Shown: positions 14,603 through 23,430, counted from the first letter of the stretch. The stretch is DNA of 64,000 nucleotides from Pseudofrankia saprophytica (GCF_000235425.2 NZ_KI912266.1:4843686-4907685), one strand, 5' to 3'. The notes: a model not told the origin generated them from the sequence alone. Made by a program: numbers and translations.

Positions 14603-15535
14603 TCATGGCGACTCTCGGTCCTCCGCGACCCTGATGATCGTCTTGCCGGGGGTGCGTCGGTCGGGGGCGAACGCCCAGGGGGCTTCCTGGAGTGTCCGCA
14701 CGGCCCCGACGATCGGCTTGAGGCGTCCGTCCCGGAGTCGCTGGGCGAGGTCCGCGAGCCGGGCGCGGTCCGGTTCGACGACGAAGAAGACAGCCCGCCC
14801 GTCCCGAGGTTGGGCCCTGGGTGGCGCGGCGATGGTGACAAGTGTGCCGCCGGCGCGCACCAGCGCGACCGAGCGGTCGAGGACGTCGCCTCCGATCACA
14901 TCGAACACCACGTCGACCTCGCCGGCGTCTCTCAGTTGATCAGACCGCAGGTCCAGGAACACATCAGCACCCAGACCGAGCACGGTGTCCCTGTCCGCGG
15001 CCCGCCCCGTGCCGATCACGCGGGCACCCACCTCGCGCGCGAGCTGCACCGCGATCGAACCGACACCGCCCGCGGCACCGTGGATCAGGACGGTCTGGCC
15101 CGTCGCGAGGCGGCCGTGGTCGAACAGGCCCTGCCATGCGGTCAGCCCGGAGATCGGCAGCGCGGCGGCCACGATGTGGTCGACGTCCGCCGGAAGCGGA
15201 GCGAGATTGCGGGCCTCCACCGCGGCGTACTCGGCCAGTGAGCCGTCGCGGGTCCAGTCGGTCAGTCCGAACACCCGCTGGCCAACGGTAAGGCCGGTGG
15301 TTCCGTAGCCCAGCGCGGCGACGACGCCCGACAGCTCATGTCCAGGCACGCTCGGCGTCCGGTCGCGGCCGGCGCGGTCAGTCCAGGTTCCCGGCCAGTC
15401 AAGCTCCCCAGGGGTGAACCCGGCGGCATGCACGCGCACGATGACGTCGTTCTCGGCGGCGTGGGGGTATGGCATCTCCGTCAGGGAGAGTCCGCGGGCG
15501 CCGGCGGCGCGGTCTCGAACGGTGATCGCTCGCAT
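14603..15535 (-). CDS. NADP-dependent zinc-free alcohol dehydrogenase / quinone oxidoreductase (MDR)
   Basis: 310 residues: GroES-like N-terminal domain (VRVHAAGFTPGELDWPGTW, PGHELSGVVAALG) and a Rossmann domain with GAAGGVGSIAVQLAREVGAR (about 153-172), the AxxGxxG motif of zinc-independent MDR quinone reductases. The catalytic zinc ligands of alcohol dehydrogenases are absent. It is expected to reduce quinones or enals with NADPH. It is convergent with the VOC gene and divergent from the HD-domain gene at 15668. Confidence 0.88.
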   Translation of the reverse strand: MRAITVRDRAAGARGLSLTEMPYPHAAENDVIVRVHAAGFTPGELDWPGTWTDRAGRDRTPSVPGHELSGVVAALGYGTTGLTVGQRVFGLTDWTRDGSLAEYAAVEARNLAPLPADVDHIVAAALPISGLTAWQGLFDHGRLATGQTVLIHGAAGGVGSIAVQLAREVGARVIGTGRAADRDTVLGLGADVFLDLRSDQLRDAGEVDVVFDVIGGDVLDRSVALVRAGGTLVTIAAPPRAQPRDGRAVFFVVEPDRARLADLAQRLRDGRLKPIVGAVRTLQEAPWAFAPDRRTPGKTIIRVAEDRESP

Positions 15536-15667
15536 GGCAGTCCTCTCAGCGGTGCGGGTCGTCGCCTGCCCGCCCAGCGCCGATATGCCGGGCGTACACC
15601 GGCTGACTCGTCCGGTGGCCCGGGAACGGGGAAGGCGACCCGCGGACGACAGGAAGGGGTGCCCCCC

Positions 15668-16258
15668 GTGTTTCCGGTGACTCCCGCCGCCGAGGCCGCG
15701 CTGTCCGTGGCCACCCGTTTCTACTCACCCGCGCTGCGCAACCACTCCATCCGGTCCTATCTGTGGGGAGCGATGTACGGCACGGCGCACGGCATCGCCT
15801 TCGACGACGAGCTGTACTACGTCGCGGCGCTGCTCCACGACCTCGGGCTCACGGAGACGTTCGACGGCCACAGGCTGCCGTTCGAGGAGGCTGGAGGGCA
15901 ACTGGCCTGGGTCTTCGGCGTGGCGGCCGGCTGGCCGGCGGAGCGGGCCGCCCGGGTCTCGGAGATCATCGTGCTGCACATGCGCGATGACGTGGCCCCG
16001 GCCGACGACCCCGAGTCCCACATGCTGCAGGTCGCCACAAGCTGGGAGGTAGTGGGCCGGCGGCCGGAGGAGTTCCCGTCGGACGCGAGGGCCGAGATGC
16101 TCGCCCGCTATCCACGGCTGGGATTCGGCGTGGAGTTCCTGGCGTGCTTCGAGGACCAGGCGAGGCGCAAGCCGGGCAGCGCCGCCGCCGCATCCGTCGA
16201 CAAGGACGCGGCCCGGCGGATCGCCGCGAATCCCCTCGAGAGCGACCCACCCGCCTGA
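15668..16258 (+). CDS. HD-domain phosphohydrolase-like protein
   Basis: 196 residues. The metal-binding set runs from RNHSIRSYLWG to YYVAALLHDLGLTETF (HD at about residues 58-59) and EIIVLHMRDD. This is the small HD family that includes cyanamide-hydratase-like and uncharacterised hydrolases. GTG 15668 is preferred, with AGGAAGG at 15651-15657; GTG 15659 is possible. A diverged homologue is at 26350 with the same H...YVAA(L/M)LHDLGLTE core. Substrate unknown. Confidence 0.82.
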   Translation: MFPVTPAAEAALSVATRFYSPALRNHSIRSYLWGAMYGTAHGIAFDDELYYVAALLHDLGLTETFDGHRLPFEEAGGQLAWVFGVAAGWPAERAARVSEIIVLHMRDDVAPADDPESHMLQVATSWEVVGRRPEEFPSDARAEMLARYPRLGFGVEFLACFEDQARRKPGSAAAASVDKDAARRIAANPLESDPPA

Positions 16259-16337
16259 CCGGATCGCCGTGGGCCTGTCGTCGCCGTCGCGACCTGGCCG
16301 GATCCGCGACGACGACCCGGAAGTAGCGATCCGCCGG

Positions 16338-16368
16338 TTGACCTCAAGCTCACTTGAGGTTCTACGGT
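16338..16368 (+). promoter_or_regulatory. SoxR-type operator/promoter
   Basis: ACCTCAAG (16341-16348) and CTTGAGGT (16353-16360) form a perfect dyad with a 4-base spacer. The core CCTCAAG-N4-CTTGAGG has the half sites and spacing of the established SoxR box (only the central four bases differ). It lies between a -35 TTGACC (16338-16343) and a -10 TACGGT (16363-16368) that are 19 bases apart, the spacer that SoxR/MerR activators need. The gene start is 16375, so the transcript would be nearly leaderless. Confidence 0.75.
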
Positions 16369-16374
16369 GAACGC

Positions 16375-16812
16375 ATGATCTTCAGCGACGCCGAGCAGCG
16401 GTTTCTGCTCCGCCAGCCTCGAGGCCATCTGTCGACCATCGGACCGGACGGCGTGCCGCAGGTCAAGCCGCTCGGTTTCACCTATAACCCCGTTCTGGGA
16501 ACCATCGACATCGCGGGGTACGCGATGGCGTCCAGCGCCAAGTACCGCAACGTCCAGGCCAATCCGCGGGTGGCCTTCGTCGTCGACGAGGTGACCGAGC
16601 CGACCATGCAGGGCGCGCACTTCCTGGAGATCCGCGGCGTCGCCGAGACCGCCAGCCACCCGCCCACCGACGCGCATCTCGCCACGGAGATCATCCGGAT
16701 TCATCCGCGGCGGGTGGTCGCCTACAACGTCGATCCGGACAGTCCCGGCCTGCACACCCGCGACGTCACACAGGACGGCACGCGCGACGGCGACCTGCCT
16801 GGCCGGGTGTGA
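16375..16812 (+). CDS. PPOX-class F420/flavin-binding split-barrel protein
   Basis: 145 residues: MIFSDAEQRFLLRQPRGHLS, TIGPDGVPQVKPLGFTYNP, SSAKYRNVQANPRVAFVVDE, and FLEIRGVAET are the strands of a pyridoxamine-phosphate-oxidase-like split barrel. Actinobacterial members bind FMN or F420 and reduce redox-active compounds. ATG 16375 directly follows the SoxR-type promoter; an upstream in-frame start would lie inside the operator. The quinone reductase gene follows after 4 bases, making a two-gene operon, which fits a SoxR-type response to redox-cycling compounds. Confidence 0.82.
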   Translation: MIFSDAEQRFLLRQPRGHLSTIGPDGVPQVKPLGFTYNPVLGTIDIAGYAMASSAKYRNVQANPRVAFVVDEVTEPTMQGAHFLEIRGVAETASHPPTDAHLATEIIRIHPRRVVAYNVDPDSPGLHTRDVTQDGTRDGDLPGRV

Positions 16813-16816
16813 GCAC

Positions 16817-17796
16817 ATGCGCGCGATCGAGGTGTCCCGCTTCGGCGGCCCGGAGGTTCTCGTACCCACCCAGCTTCCCGACCCGGTTCCCGGGGCGGGT
16901 GAGGTCCTCGTCGCCGTCACCGCCAGCGACGTGATGTTCGTCGACATCCTGGTCCGGTCCGGGGTGGGCAAGGACTTCTTCCCGATCCGGCCCCCTACGT
17001 GCCGGGCAACGGGGTCGGCGGACAGGTCGTCTCGGTGGGCGACGGCGTCGAGGACGGCTGGCTGGGGCGTCGGGTCATCACCCACACGGGCGGCCCCGGC
17101 GGATGGGGAGGTTACGCCGAACGGGTCGTCGCCCCGGCGGCGGAGCTGGTGGCCGTGCCCGACGGCGTCGACCCGCTCGACGCCGTCGCGGTGCTGCACG
17201 ACGGACCCACCGCCCTGCGCATCACCGAGCTCGCCCGCGTCGAGCCCGGGCAGCGGGTCCTGGTCCTGGGGGCCGCCGGAGCGATGGGCATCCTGCTCGT
17301 CCAGCTGCTGCGCGCCCGCGGCGCGCGGGTCATCGGCGCGGCCCGCGGCACGGCGAAGCTCGACGCCGTCGCGGCCGCGGGCGCCGAGGCCGTCGTCGAC
17401 TACAGCCACCCAGGCTGGACCGACCAGGTACTGGAGGCGACGAGCGGCACCCGCCCCGACGTGGTGCTCGACGGGGTCGGCGGCGGCCTCGGCCGGGACG
17501 GCTACGGCCTCGTCGCCGACGGCGGGCACTTCTCCGCCCACGGCACGCCCAGCGGCTCCTTCGCCCAGATCGACCCGGACGACGCCCGCCGGCGCGCCGT
17601 GACGACCAGCGGCATCGGTGACCTGCAGATTCCAGCCGCCGAACGGACCCGCCTCGTCCGCGAGCTGCTGCCCGACCTGCGTCATCGGCTGCGACCCGTC
17701 ATCGGGCAGACGTTCCCGCTCGCGCAGGCGGCGCGGGCCCACGTGGCGCTGGAGAACCGAGACGCGATCGCCAAGACGGTGTTGACCGTGGACTGA
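16817..17796 (+). pseudogene. Zinc-free quinone reductase (MDR), frameshifted in a C-run
   Basis: The first frame reads MRAIEVSRFGGPEVLVPTQL through GVGKDFFPIRPP. The homologous continuation PGNGVGGQVVSVGDGVEDGW is in another frame that runs, open, to a stop at 17794-17796 and contains VLVLGAAGAMGILLVQLLRA (Rossmann motif) and GTPSGSFAQIDPDD. The break is at the run of five C at 16991-16995; one extra C would restore PPYVPGNG and a normal quinone reductase of about 326 residues. All the rest of the gene is intact, so this is either a very recent inactivation, a homopolymer sequencing error, or phase variation. Second gene of the SoxR-box operon. Confidence 0.8.
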
Positions 17797-17810
17797 GGAC
17801 CGAACGCTGG

Positions 17811-19364
17811 TCAGGTCGGCGGCAGCCGCGGCCCGCTCCCACGGAGAGGGAGGAGCACGGTGACCACGGCGCCGCCGTCGGGATGGTTGGCGGCGGTCAC
17901 GTGGCCGCCGTGAGCCGTCGCGATCGCGGCCACGATGGCGAGCCCGAGACCGGCGCCGCCGTCGACGCGGCCGCGAGCGGCGTCGGCGCGGGTGAACCGT
18001 TCGAAGGCGCGCGGAAGGAAGTCCGGTGGGAAGCCCGGGCCACGATCCCGAACCTCGATCATCACGGCGGGCGCGGCGGGCGCGGCGGGCGCGGCGGGCG
18101 CGCCGTTGCCGCTGAGGTCGAGGGGACCGACGCCGGTCGCACCGACGCCGGTCGCACCGAGGTCGGTGAACTCGACCCGGACGTCGATGGCGGAGCCGGC
18201 GGGCGTGTGCCTGATCGCGTTGCTCAACAGGTTGTCGACCGCCTGCCGGACCCGGTCCGGGTCGACGTCGAGGACGACGGCCTGCGCGGGGGCAAGCCGA
18301 AGCGTGGTCCCGGCGCCCCGGGCCGCGGGCATGGCGGCCCTGACGGCGCGTTCCAGAAGCGGCGTGAGCGGCGTCCGCTCCCGGTGGACGAACTGGTCGG
18401 GATCGGCGTCATAGCGGGCGAGCGCGAGCAGCGTCTCGGCCAACCGGATCAGGCGGTCGGTCTCGACGGCCGCGTTGGACAGTGCCTCCGTCAGGTCCTC
18501 ACGGGTCCGGCCCGGCCGCAGGGCCAGGTCCACCTCCGCCTTGAGGTTGGTCAGCGGGGTGCGCAGCTCGTGGCCCGCGTCGGCGACGAAGGCCCGGTCG
18601 CGCGTGCGCGCGGCGTGCAGGCGATCCAGCAGGTCGTTCATGGTCGTGGCCAGCGCGGCGAGCTCGTCGCGGGTGGGCGGGATCTCCAGGTGGCCGCCGA
18701 GGTCGGCCCCGCCCATCGCGGCGGCCTGCTGGCGCATGCGCTCGACGGGTCGCAGCGCCGCGCCGGAAAGCCACCACGCCGCCAGGGCGGACAGCGCGAT
18801 CAAGGGGGCGCAGGCCACCACCATCACGTCACGGATGCGGTCTTCGGCGTCGTCGGTGATGTCCTGGGGCGCGCCGACGACGAGCACCACCCGGCCGGCC
18901 GACGCGAGGTCGACGGGCTCCGCGAGGAGCCTCGCCTTCTCCCCCTGTATCCGAACGGTGACCAGGATCGTCCCGCCCTGGGCCTCTCTGATCACGTCGG
19001 TGCCGACCAGCGGCCGCATCTGCGTGGTAGGAGACGCGGCGAGCACCCGGCCGTCCGTGCTGACCAGCTGGGTGAGCGGACTCGCGGGCGCCAACGCGCG
19101 TTCCGGCGACGTGTTCGTCCCCGCGATCCGGGTGCGCAGCGCCTCCGCCCGGGCCGACAGCGTCGCGTCCAGCGACTGCGACAGGCTGGCCCGCAGCTGC
19201 ACGTAGAACAGCACGCCCGCGCCGGCGAGCACGAGCGCCGTGCCCAGCCCGAACAACGCCGCGAGCCGGATCCTAAGAGGCATCGCCCGACCGGTCAGAC
19301 CGGCCGGGCGCCGGGCGGCTCGGCGCCGGACGGCTCGGCGCCGGGCGGCCGTTGCCTGGTCCAT
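17811..19364 (-). CDS. Two-component sensor histidine kinase
   Basis: 517 residues. Membrane helices at about 34-55 and 178-199 bracket an extracytoplasmic sensor segment; HAMP about 200-252; HisKA with phospho-acceptor His265 in FVADAGHELRTPLTNLKAEV; HATPase with DNLLSNAIRHTP and GPGFPPDFLPRAFERF. An Ala/Pro and GATGVGATGVG low-complexity insertion lies in the ATPase domain, unusual but outside the motifs. It could start at Met28 (19283). Its likely partner is the OmpR-type regulator at 21931, 2.6 kb away, because both flank uppP-dedA and matching direct repeats precede uppP and the regulator. Confidence 0.88.
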   Translation of the reverse strand: MDQATAARRRAVRRRAARRPAGLTGRAMPLRIRLAALFGLGTALVLAGAGVLFYVQLRASLSQSLDATLSARAEALRTRIAGTNTSPERALAPASPLTQLVSTDGRVLAASPTTQMRPLVGTDVIREAQGGTILVTVRIQGEKARLLAEPVDLASAGRVVLVVGAPQDITDDAEDRIRDVMVVACAPLIALSALAAWWLSGAALRPVERMRQQAAAMGGADLGGHLEIPPTRDELAALATTMNDLLDRLHAARTRDRAFVADAGHELRTPLTNLKAEVDLALRPGRTREDLTEALSNAAVETDRLIRLAETLLALARYDADPDQFVHRERTPLTPLLERAVRAAMPAARGAGTTLRLAPAQAVVLDVDPDRVRQAVDNLLSNAIRHTPAGSAIDVRVEFTDLGATGVGATGVGPLDLSGNGAPAAPAAPAAPAVMIEVRDRGPGFPPDFLPRAFERFTRADAARGRVDGGAGLGLAIVAAIATAHGGHVTAANHPDGGAVVTVLLPLRGSGPRLPPT

Positions 19365-19501
19365 GCCCCGTCATCCAGCAGCATGCTCGCACGATAGGAC
19401 CACCGAGATGTGGATTCGATGTGGACGCGGATCGGCCAGCCGGTGCGGACACTGGTTCGACGCGGTCCGTTTCGAAGTGGTCCGTCGCGGCGCCCAGGGC
19501 C

Positions 19502-19536
19502 CTCACACGGTCCTCACATCCCCGGCCCGCTAAGTT
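19502..19536 (+). promoter_or_regulatory. 11-bp-spaced CTCACA direct repeats with -10-like element (before uppP)
   Basis: CTCACA at 19502-19507 and 19513-19518 are exactly 11 bases apart, one helical turn, as for head-to-tail OmpR/PhoB-family binding. TAAGTT (19531-19536) ten bases on could be the -10 box, giving transcription toward uppP with a leader of about 160 bases. The same arrangement precedes the response regulator gene (21890-21924). Confidence 0.55.
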
Positions 19537-19701
19537 CCCGGTTCATCACGACGAGGCCGCGCGCCTCGTGGCGAGGACGTCTGGCGGGCCGTCGCGCCCA
19601 TGAACGTCCGCGTCACGACCGCGCCACCGCCATACCGCGGACGCCTCGCCGCCGCGAGCGCGTGGCGCGAATACACCTGAACCAGCGGAGGACCCGATCA
19701 C

Positions 19702-20538
19702 GTGAGTGCGATCAGTGCCGGCCAGGCCGTCGTCCTGGGGATTGTGGAAGGGCTGACGGAGTTCCTGCCGGTATCTTCCACCGGCCACCTGAAGATCACT
19801 GAAGGGCTGATGAACATACCGGTCGACGACACGTCGGTCGTCGGCTTCACCGCGGTGATCCAGGCAGGCGCGATCCTGGCCGTGCTCGTGTACTTCTTCA
19901 GCGATATCCGGCGCTTCGCCGTCGCCTGGGGGCGCGGCCTGGCCAGCGCTCCCGCCCGGAGCAATCCCGACTACAAGTTCGCCTGGTGGGTCGTCCTGGC
20001 GACCATCCCGGTCGTGCTCGTCGGGCTCGCGGCCAAGCCGCTCATCGACGGCCCGCTCGGCTCGTTGTGGGTGGTGGCCGGTTCGCTCCTGGTCGGCAGT
20101 GTGTACATGTGGGCGGGTGACCGATTCGGTCGGCACAAGCGCGGCGAGCTGGACATCCGACTACCCGACGCGATGATCGTCGGATCGTCGCAGATCCTCG
20201 CGCTGCTGTTCCCCGGGTTCTCGCGATCCGGCGCGACCATCAGCACCGGGCTCTTCCGCGACCTCGACCGGGTCGCGGCCACCCGGCTGTCGTTCTTCCT
20301 CTCGATACCGGCGCTGACGGGCGCGGGGCTGTACGAGCTCAAGGACGCGACCGGCGGCTCGGTGTCCACCACCGCCCTCGCGGTCGGCACCCTGGTGTCC
20401 TTCGTCGTCGCCTACGCGTCCATCGCCTGGCTGCTGAGGTTCGTCGCCGGCCACACGTTCCGCGCGTTCGTCGCCTACCGCGTGGCCGTCGGGGTGCTCC
20501 TCTTCGGGCTTCTCCTCACGGGGACCCTGAACGCCTGA
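19702..20538 (+). CDS. uppP: Undecaprenyl-diphosphatase
   Basis: 278 residues, multi-helix membrane protein with both BacA/UppP signatures: GIVEGLTEFLPVSSTGHL (13-30) and FPGFSRSGATIS (about 170-181), including the essential Glu, Ser and Arg residues. It removes a phosphate from undecaprenyl diphosphate to recycle the lipid carrier of peptidoglycan and other wall polymers, and confers bacitracin resistance. GTG start at 19702 with GGAGG at 19686-19690. The DedA gene follows 78 bases later; both lie between a sensor kinase and a response regulator, suggesting envelope-stress control. Confidence 0.93.
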   Translation: MSAISAGQAVVLGIVEGLTEFLPVSSTGHLKITEGLMNIPVDDTSVVGFTAVIQAGAILAVLVYFFSDIRRFAVAWGRGLASAPARSNPDYKFAWWVVLATIPVVLVGLAAKPLIDGPLGSLWVVAGSLLVGSVYMWAGDRFGRHKRGELDIRLPDAMIVGSSQILALLFPGFSRSGATISTGLFRDLDRVAATRLSFFLSIPALTGAGLYELKDATGGSVSTTALAVGTLVSFVVAYASIAWLLRFVAGHTFRAFVAYRVAVGVLLFGLLLTGTLNA

Positions 20539-20616
20539 CCACCCGAACGCCCGACCACCGCGACGCGCCCGAACCGGCCCACGTACCTGGCCGTCGTTCC
20601 CGAAAGGACATATCCC

Positions 20617-21303
20617 ATGCCAGGCCCACTGGCCGTCAACGTTCTCGATCCGGCGTCGCTCGCCTCGGCCTTTGGCCTGACCGGGCTCATCCTGGTCATC
20701 TTCGCCGAGACCGGGCTGCTGATCGGGTTCTTCCTGCCCGGTGACTCGCTCCTCTTCCTCGCCGGCGCCTACAGCGCGACCGCCGCCGGCGGTGACCGCC
20801 CGCACTTCCACATCGGCGCGGTGCTTCTCGGTGTCGCCGTGGCGGCCCTTCTCGGCGCGCAGACCGGCTATCTCATCGGCCGGCGGACCGGCCCCAGGCT
20901 GTTCAACCGGCCGGACTCGCGGCTCTTCAAGCAGGAGAATGTCGCCCGCGCCCAGGAGTTCCTGGAGCGGTACGGCTACGGAAAATCGATCATCCTGGCA
21001 CGGTTCGTTCCGATCGTCCGCACCTTCATGAACCCCGTCGCCGGCGTCATCGGCGTGCCGGCCCGCACCTTCCTGATCTACAACATCGTCGGCGGCCTGG
21101 TGTGGTCGCTGGGCGTGACGCTGCTCGGATACAGCCTCGGCCGGTCGATTCCGATCGACCACTACATCATCCCCGTCACCCTGGTCATCGTCCTGCTCTC
21201 CGCCATCCCCGTCCTGAAGGAGCTGGCCAGCCGGCGCTCGGCGAAGGGCAAGCACCGCTCCCCCGAGCACACCGACGACATCGATCGCCAGCCGGCCAGC
21301 TGA
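20617..21303 (+). CDS. DedA-family (VTT domain) membrane protein
   Basis: 228 residues: ETGLLIGFFLPGDSLLFLAG (F/Y-x-PGD motif), GAQTGYLIGRRTG, and RYGYGKSIILARFVPIVRTF followed by PVAGVIG are the DedA signatures, with the reentrant-loop Arg residues. DedA proteins are lipid scramblases or transporters; UptA-type members return undecaprenyl phosphate across the membrane. Next to uppP, a joint role in carrier-lipid recycling is a reasonable inference. GAAAGGA precedes the ATG by 9 bases. Confidence 0.92.
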   Translation: MPGPLAVNVLDPASLASAFGLTGLILVIFAETGLLIGFFLPGDSLLFLAGAYSATAAGGDRPHFHIGAVLLGVAVAALLGAQTGYLIGRRTGPRLFNRPDSRLFKQENVARAQEFLERYGYGKSIILARFVPIVRTFMNPVAGVIGVPARTFLIYNIVGGLVWSLGVTLLGYSLGRSIPIDHYIIPVTLVIVLLSAIPVLKELASRRSAKGKHRSPEHTDDIDRQPAS

Positions 21304-21458
21304 CCACCCCGGTCAGGAGGCCATCAAGAACGTGAGGCCCGGCCTGTCGTCGCCGACGGACCGGGCCTCAGGACAGACGGTGCGGGCGAGCGGAGCACCT
21401 GCGCCGAGGAACCTCGCGTCGAGGATCCAGTCTGGGCCGGCGAGGCATCCCTGGCCGG

Positions 21459-21845
21459 TCAGAGCGCCCGTCGCCGGACGAGCACCGCGCACACGACGGC
21501 CGACGGGGCCAGCGGCAGCCACACGGTGACGAGGCGGTAGCCGAGGACGGCGGCGAGCGCGGTCGCGGTCGGCGCGCCGACCGCGGTGAGCAGGGCGACC
21601 AGGCTGGCGTCGAGCGAGCCGAACCCGCCGGGTGAGGGTACGAGGGCCGCCGCGGCGCTCGCCGCCAGGTAGGCGACGGCGACCTGCCCAACGCCCAGGG
21701 ACACGTGCAGGGCGGCGCAGACGGCGCACAGCGTGGCGGCGTGCAGCAGCGGGATCGCGGTCGACCCGCACCACAACAACGCACACCGGGCCCGGCTGCC
21801 GCCGCCGCCGAGCAGGTGACGCTGGCGAGCGACCTGGCGGCGCAC
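21459..21845 (-). pseudogene. C-terminal remnant of a lysylphosphatidylglycerol-synthase-TM / flippase-like protein
   Basis: 128 residues with VPSPGGFGSLDASLVALLTA and GYRLVTVWLPL, the PxPGGxGxxE-like and YRxxTxxLP motifs of the last third of LPG-synthase-TM (AglD/MprF-N-like) proteins, which normally have about 300 residues. The N-terminal helices are missing: only about 85 bases separate it from the regulator gene at 21931. It may be a truncated gene, or a short product may still be made. Convergent with dedA. Confidence 0.6.
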
Positions 21846-21889
21846 CCATCCGGCGACGCGGCGCCCCGCTGGCAGGAAGGCCGCGTCGG

Positions 21890-21924
21890 CTCACATCGAA
21901 CTCACATCAGCCCGGTCCTATCGT
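21890..21924 (+). promoter_or_regulatory. 11-bp-spaced CTCACATC direct repeats with -10-like element (before the response regulator)
   Basis: CTCACATC at 21890-21897 and 21901-21908 repeat with an 11-base period. TATCGT (21919-21924) follows after 10 bases and the ATG is at 21931. Matches the arrangement at 19502-19536; likely autoregulation by the OmpR-type protein. Confidence 0.6.
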
Positions 21925-21930
21925 GCGCCT

Positions 21931-22614
21931 ATGCGGGTGCTGGTGGTCGAGGACGAGACGCGCACCGCCGCGTTGCTGCGCCGGGGCCTGGCCGAGGAGG
22001 GGTTCGCGGTCGACATCGTCGCCGACGGCACCGACGCGGTGTGGCAGGCGGGCGAGGTGACGTACGACGTGATCATTCTCGACCTGATGCTGCCGGGGCT
22101 CGACGGGTTCGAGGTGTGCAAGCGCCTGCGGGCAGCGGGCCGCTGGGCGCCGGTGCTGATGCTTTCCGCCCGGGGTGACGTCACCGACCGCGTCCGCGGG
22201 CTGAACGTCGGCGCCGACGACTACCTGCCCAAGCCCTTCAGCTTCGACGAGCTGTCGGCCCGGGTACGCGCACTGATCCGACGCGGCTCCCACGAACGCC
22301 CCGTCGTGCTCGACGTCGGCGGGCTGCGGCTGGACCCGGCCGGCCGGGCCGCGAGCCGCGACGGCGTCGGCCTGGACCTGTCCCCGAAGGAGTTCGCGCT
22401 CCTGGAGTACCTGATGCGCCATGCCGGTGAGGTCCTCAGCCGCACGGCCATCCTCGAACACGTCTGGGACTTCGCCTACGACGGCACCTCCAACGTCGTC
22501 GACCAGTACATCGCCTATCTCCGCCGAAAGATCGACAAACCCTTCAGGGTCTCGCAGCTGGAAACCGTGCGCGGAGCCGGCTACCGCCTCAGGACGAGCG
22601 CCCAGCCCGACTGA
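21931..22614 (+). CDS. OmpR/PhoB-family response regulator
   Basis: 227 residues. Receiver domain with Asp51 (DVIILDLMLPGLDGFEVC), acidic residues VVEDE at the N terminus, Thr/Ser switch MLSARGD and Lys101 in LPKPFSFDEL. C-terminal winged helix with LDLSPKEFALLEYLMRHAGE, NVVDQYIAYLRRKI and ETVRGAGYRL. Orphan in position; best partner is the kinase at 17811-19364. Predicted binding sites: the CTCACA direct repeats before this gene and before uppP. Confidence 0.93.
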   Translation: MRVLVVEDETRTAALLRRGLAEEGFAVDIVADGTDAVWQAGEVTYDVIILDLMLPGLDGFEVCKRLRAAGRWAPVLMLSARGDVTDRVRGLNVGADDYLPKPFSFDELSARVRALIRRGSHERPVVLDVGGLRLDPAGRAASRDGVGLDLSPKEFALLEYLMRHAGEVLSRTAILEHVWDFAYDGTSNVVDQYIAYLRRKIDKPFRVSQLETVRGAGYRLRTSAQPD

Positions 22615-22647
22615 CCCGCCGTCCGCGGCCGAGGGCGGCGCGGCCGG

Positions 22648-23247
22648 TCAGTGGTCGCGCAGCGCACGCCATTCTCTTTCCAGGATCGCAAAGTCGATCT
22701 CGGTGCTCCATCTGCCCTTGAACCACTCGTTCTCCACCAGCACCGCCTCCCGCCGCATTCCGAGCTTCGTGAGCACCGCCGCCGAGGCCGGATTCTCGGC
22801 GTCTATTCGGGCGGTCACCCGATGCAGCCCGAACTCGTCGAAAAGCAGCGCGAGCAGCGCCCGGGCAGCCTCTGTCGCATAACCCCTGCCGTGGTGATCC
22901 GGGTTGATGATGTAGCCGATCTCACCGCCGCGGTGCTCAGTGCTGCGCCAGAAGATGACCAGGTCGCCGATCAGCTCCCCCGTCTCCTCGAGGACGACGG
23001 CGAGCGCCAGCACCTGCCCCTCCCGCTCGAGCTCCGACCGGACGAGGTCCGGGTTGGCGAGCCGTTCGGCGAGCTGCTCCCGGTTCATCGGCTCCGGCGG
23101 GATGTAGCGGCACACGTCCTCACGGGATCGGTAGGCGTGCATGGCGTCGACGTCACCGACAGGATCGATGGGACGCAGCAGCAGCCGCTCGGTCCTGATG
23201 GGGTAGGTCGGCCGGAGCGGCCCGAGCGCGGAGCTGGATGAGGTCAT
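22648..23247 (-). CDS. GNAT acetyltransferase (RimJ/RimL type)
   Basis: 199 residues: IRTERLLLRPIDPVGDVDAM start, GEIGYIINPDHHGRGYATEA (acetyl-CoA pyrophosphate loop, GRGYA) and RIDAENPASAAVLTKLGMRR. This is the RimJ/RimL-like group that acetylates N-terminal amino groups, amino acids or antibiotics. Substrate not predictable. Stands alone between the regulator gene and a 237-base gap containing a stress-type promoter. Confidence 0.88.
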   Translation of the reverse strand: MTSSSSALGPLRPTYPIRTERLLLRPIDPVGDVDAMHAYRSREDVCRYIPPEPMNREQLAERLANPDLVRSELEREGQVLALAVVLEETGELIGDLVIFWRSTEHRGGEIGYIINPDHHGRGYATEAARALLALLFDEFGLHRVTARIDAENPASAAVLTKLGMRREAVLVENEWFKGRWSTEIDFAILEREWRALRDH

Positions 23248-23430
23248 GGCGGCGACCCTAAAGACTGTCGCCGCGGCGACGGCGGCCGGGTTTCGGAACG
23301 CTCACGACCAGACCTCGGGAGGCCCTGACCGCGGCGGTGGCGTACCGTCACGATCCAACGACACAAACAAACAACGCGGAAAGCCGGGAGGACGTCCCGA
23401 ACATCGCCGTTTCCGACTCTCGAAAAGTCC

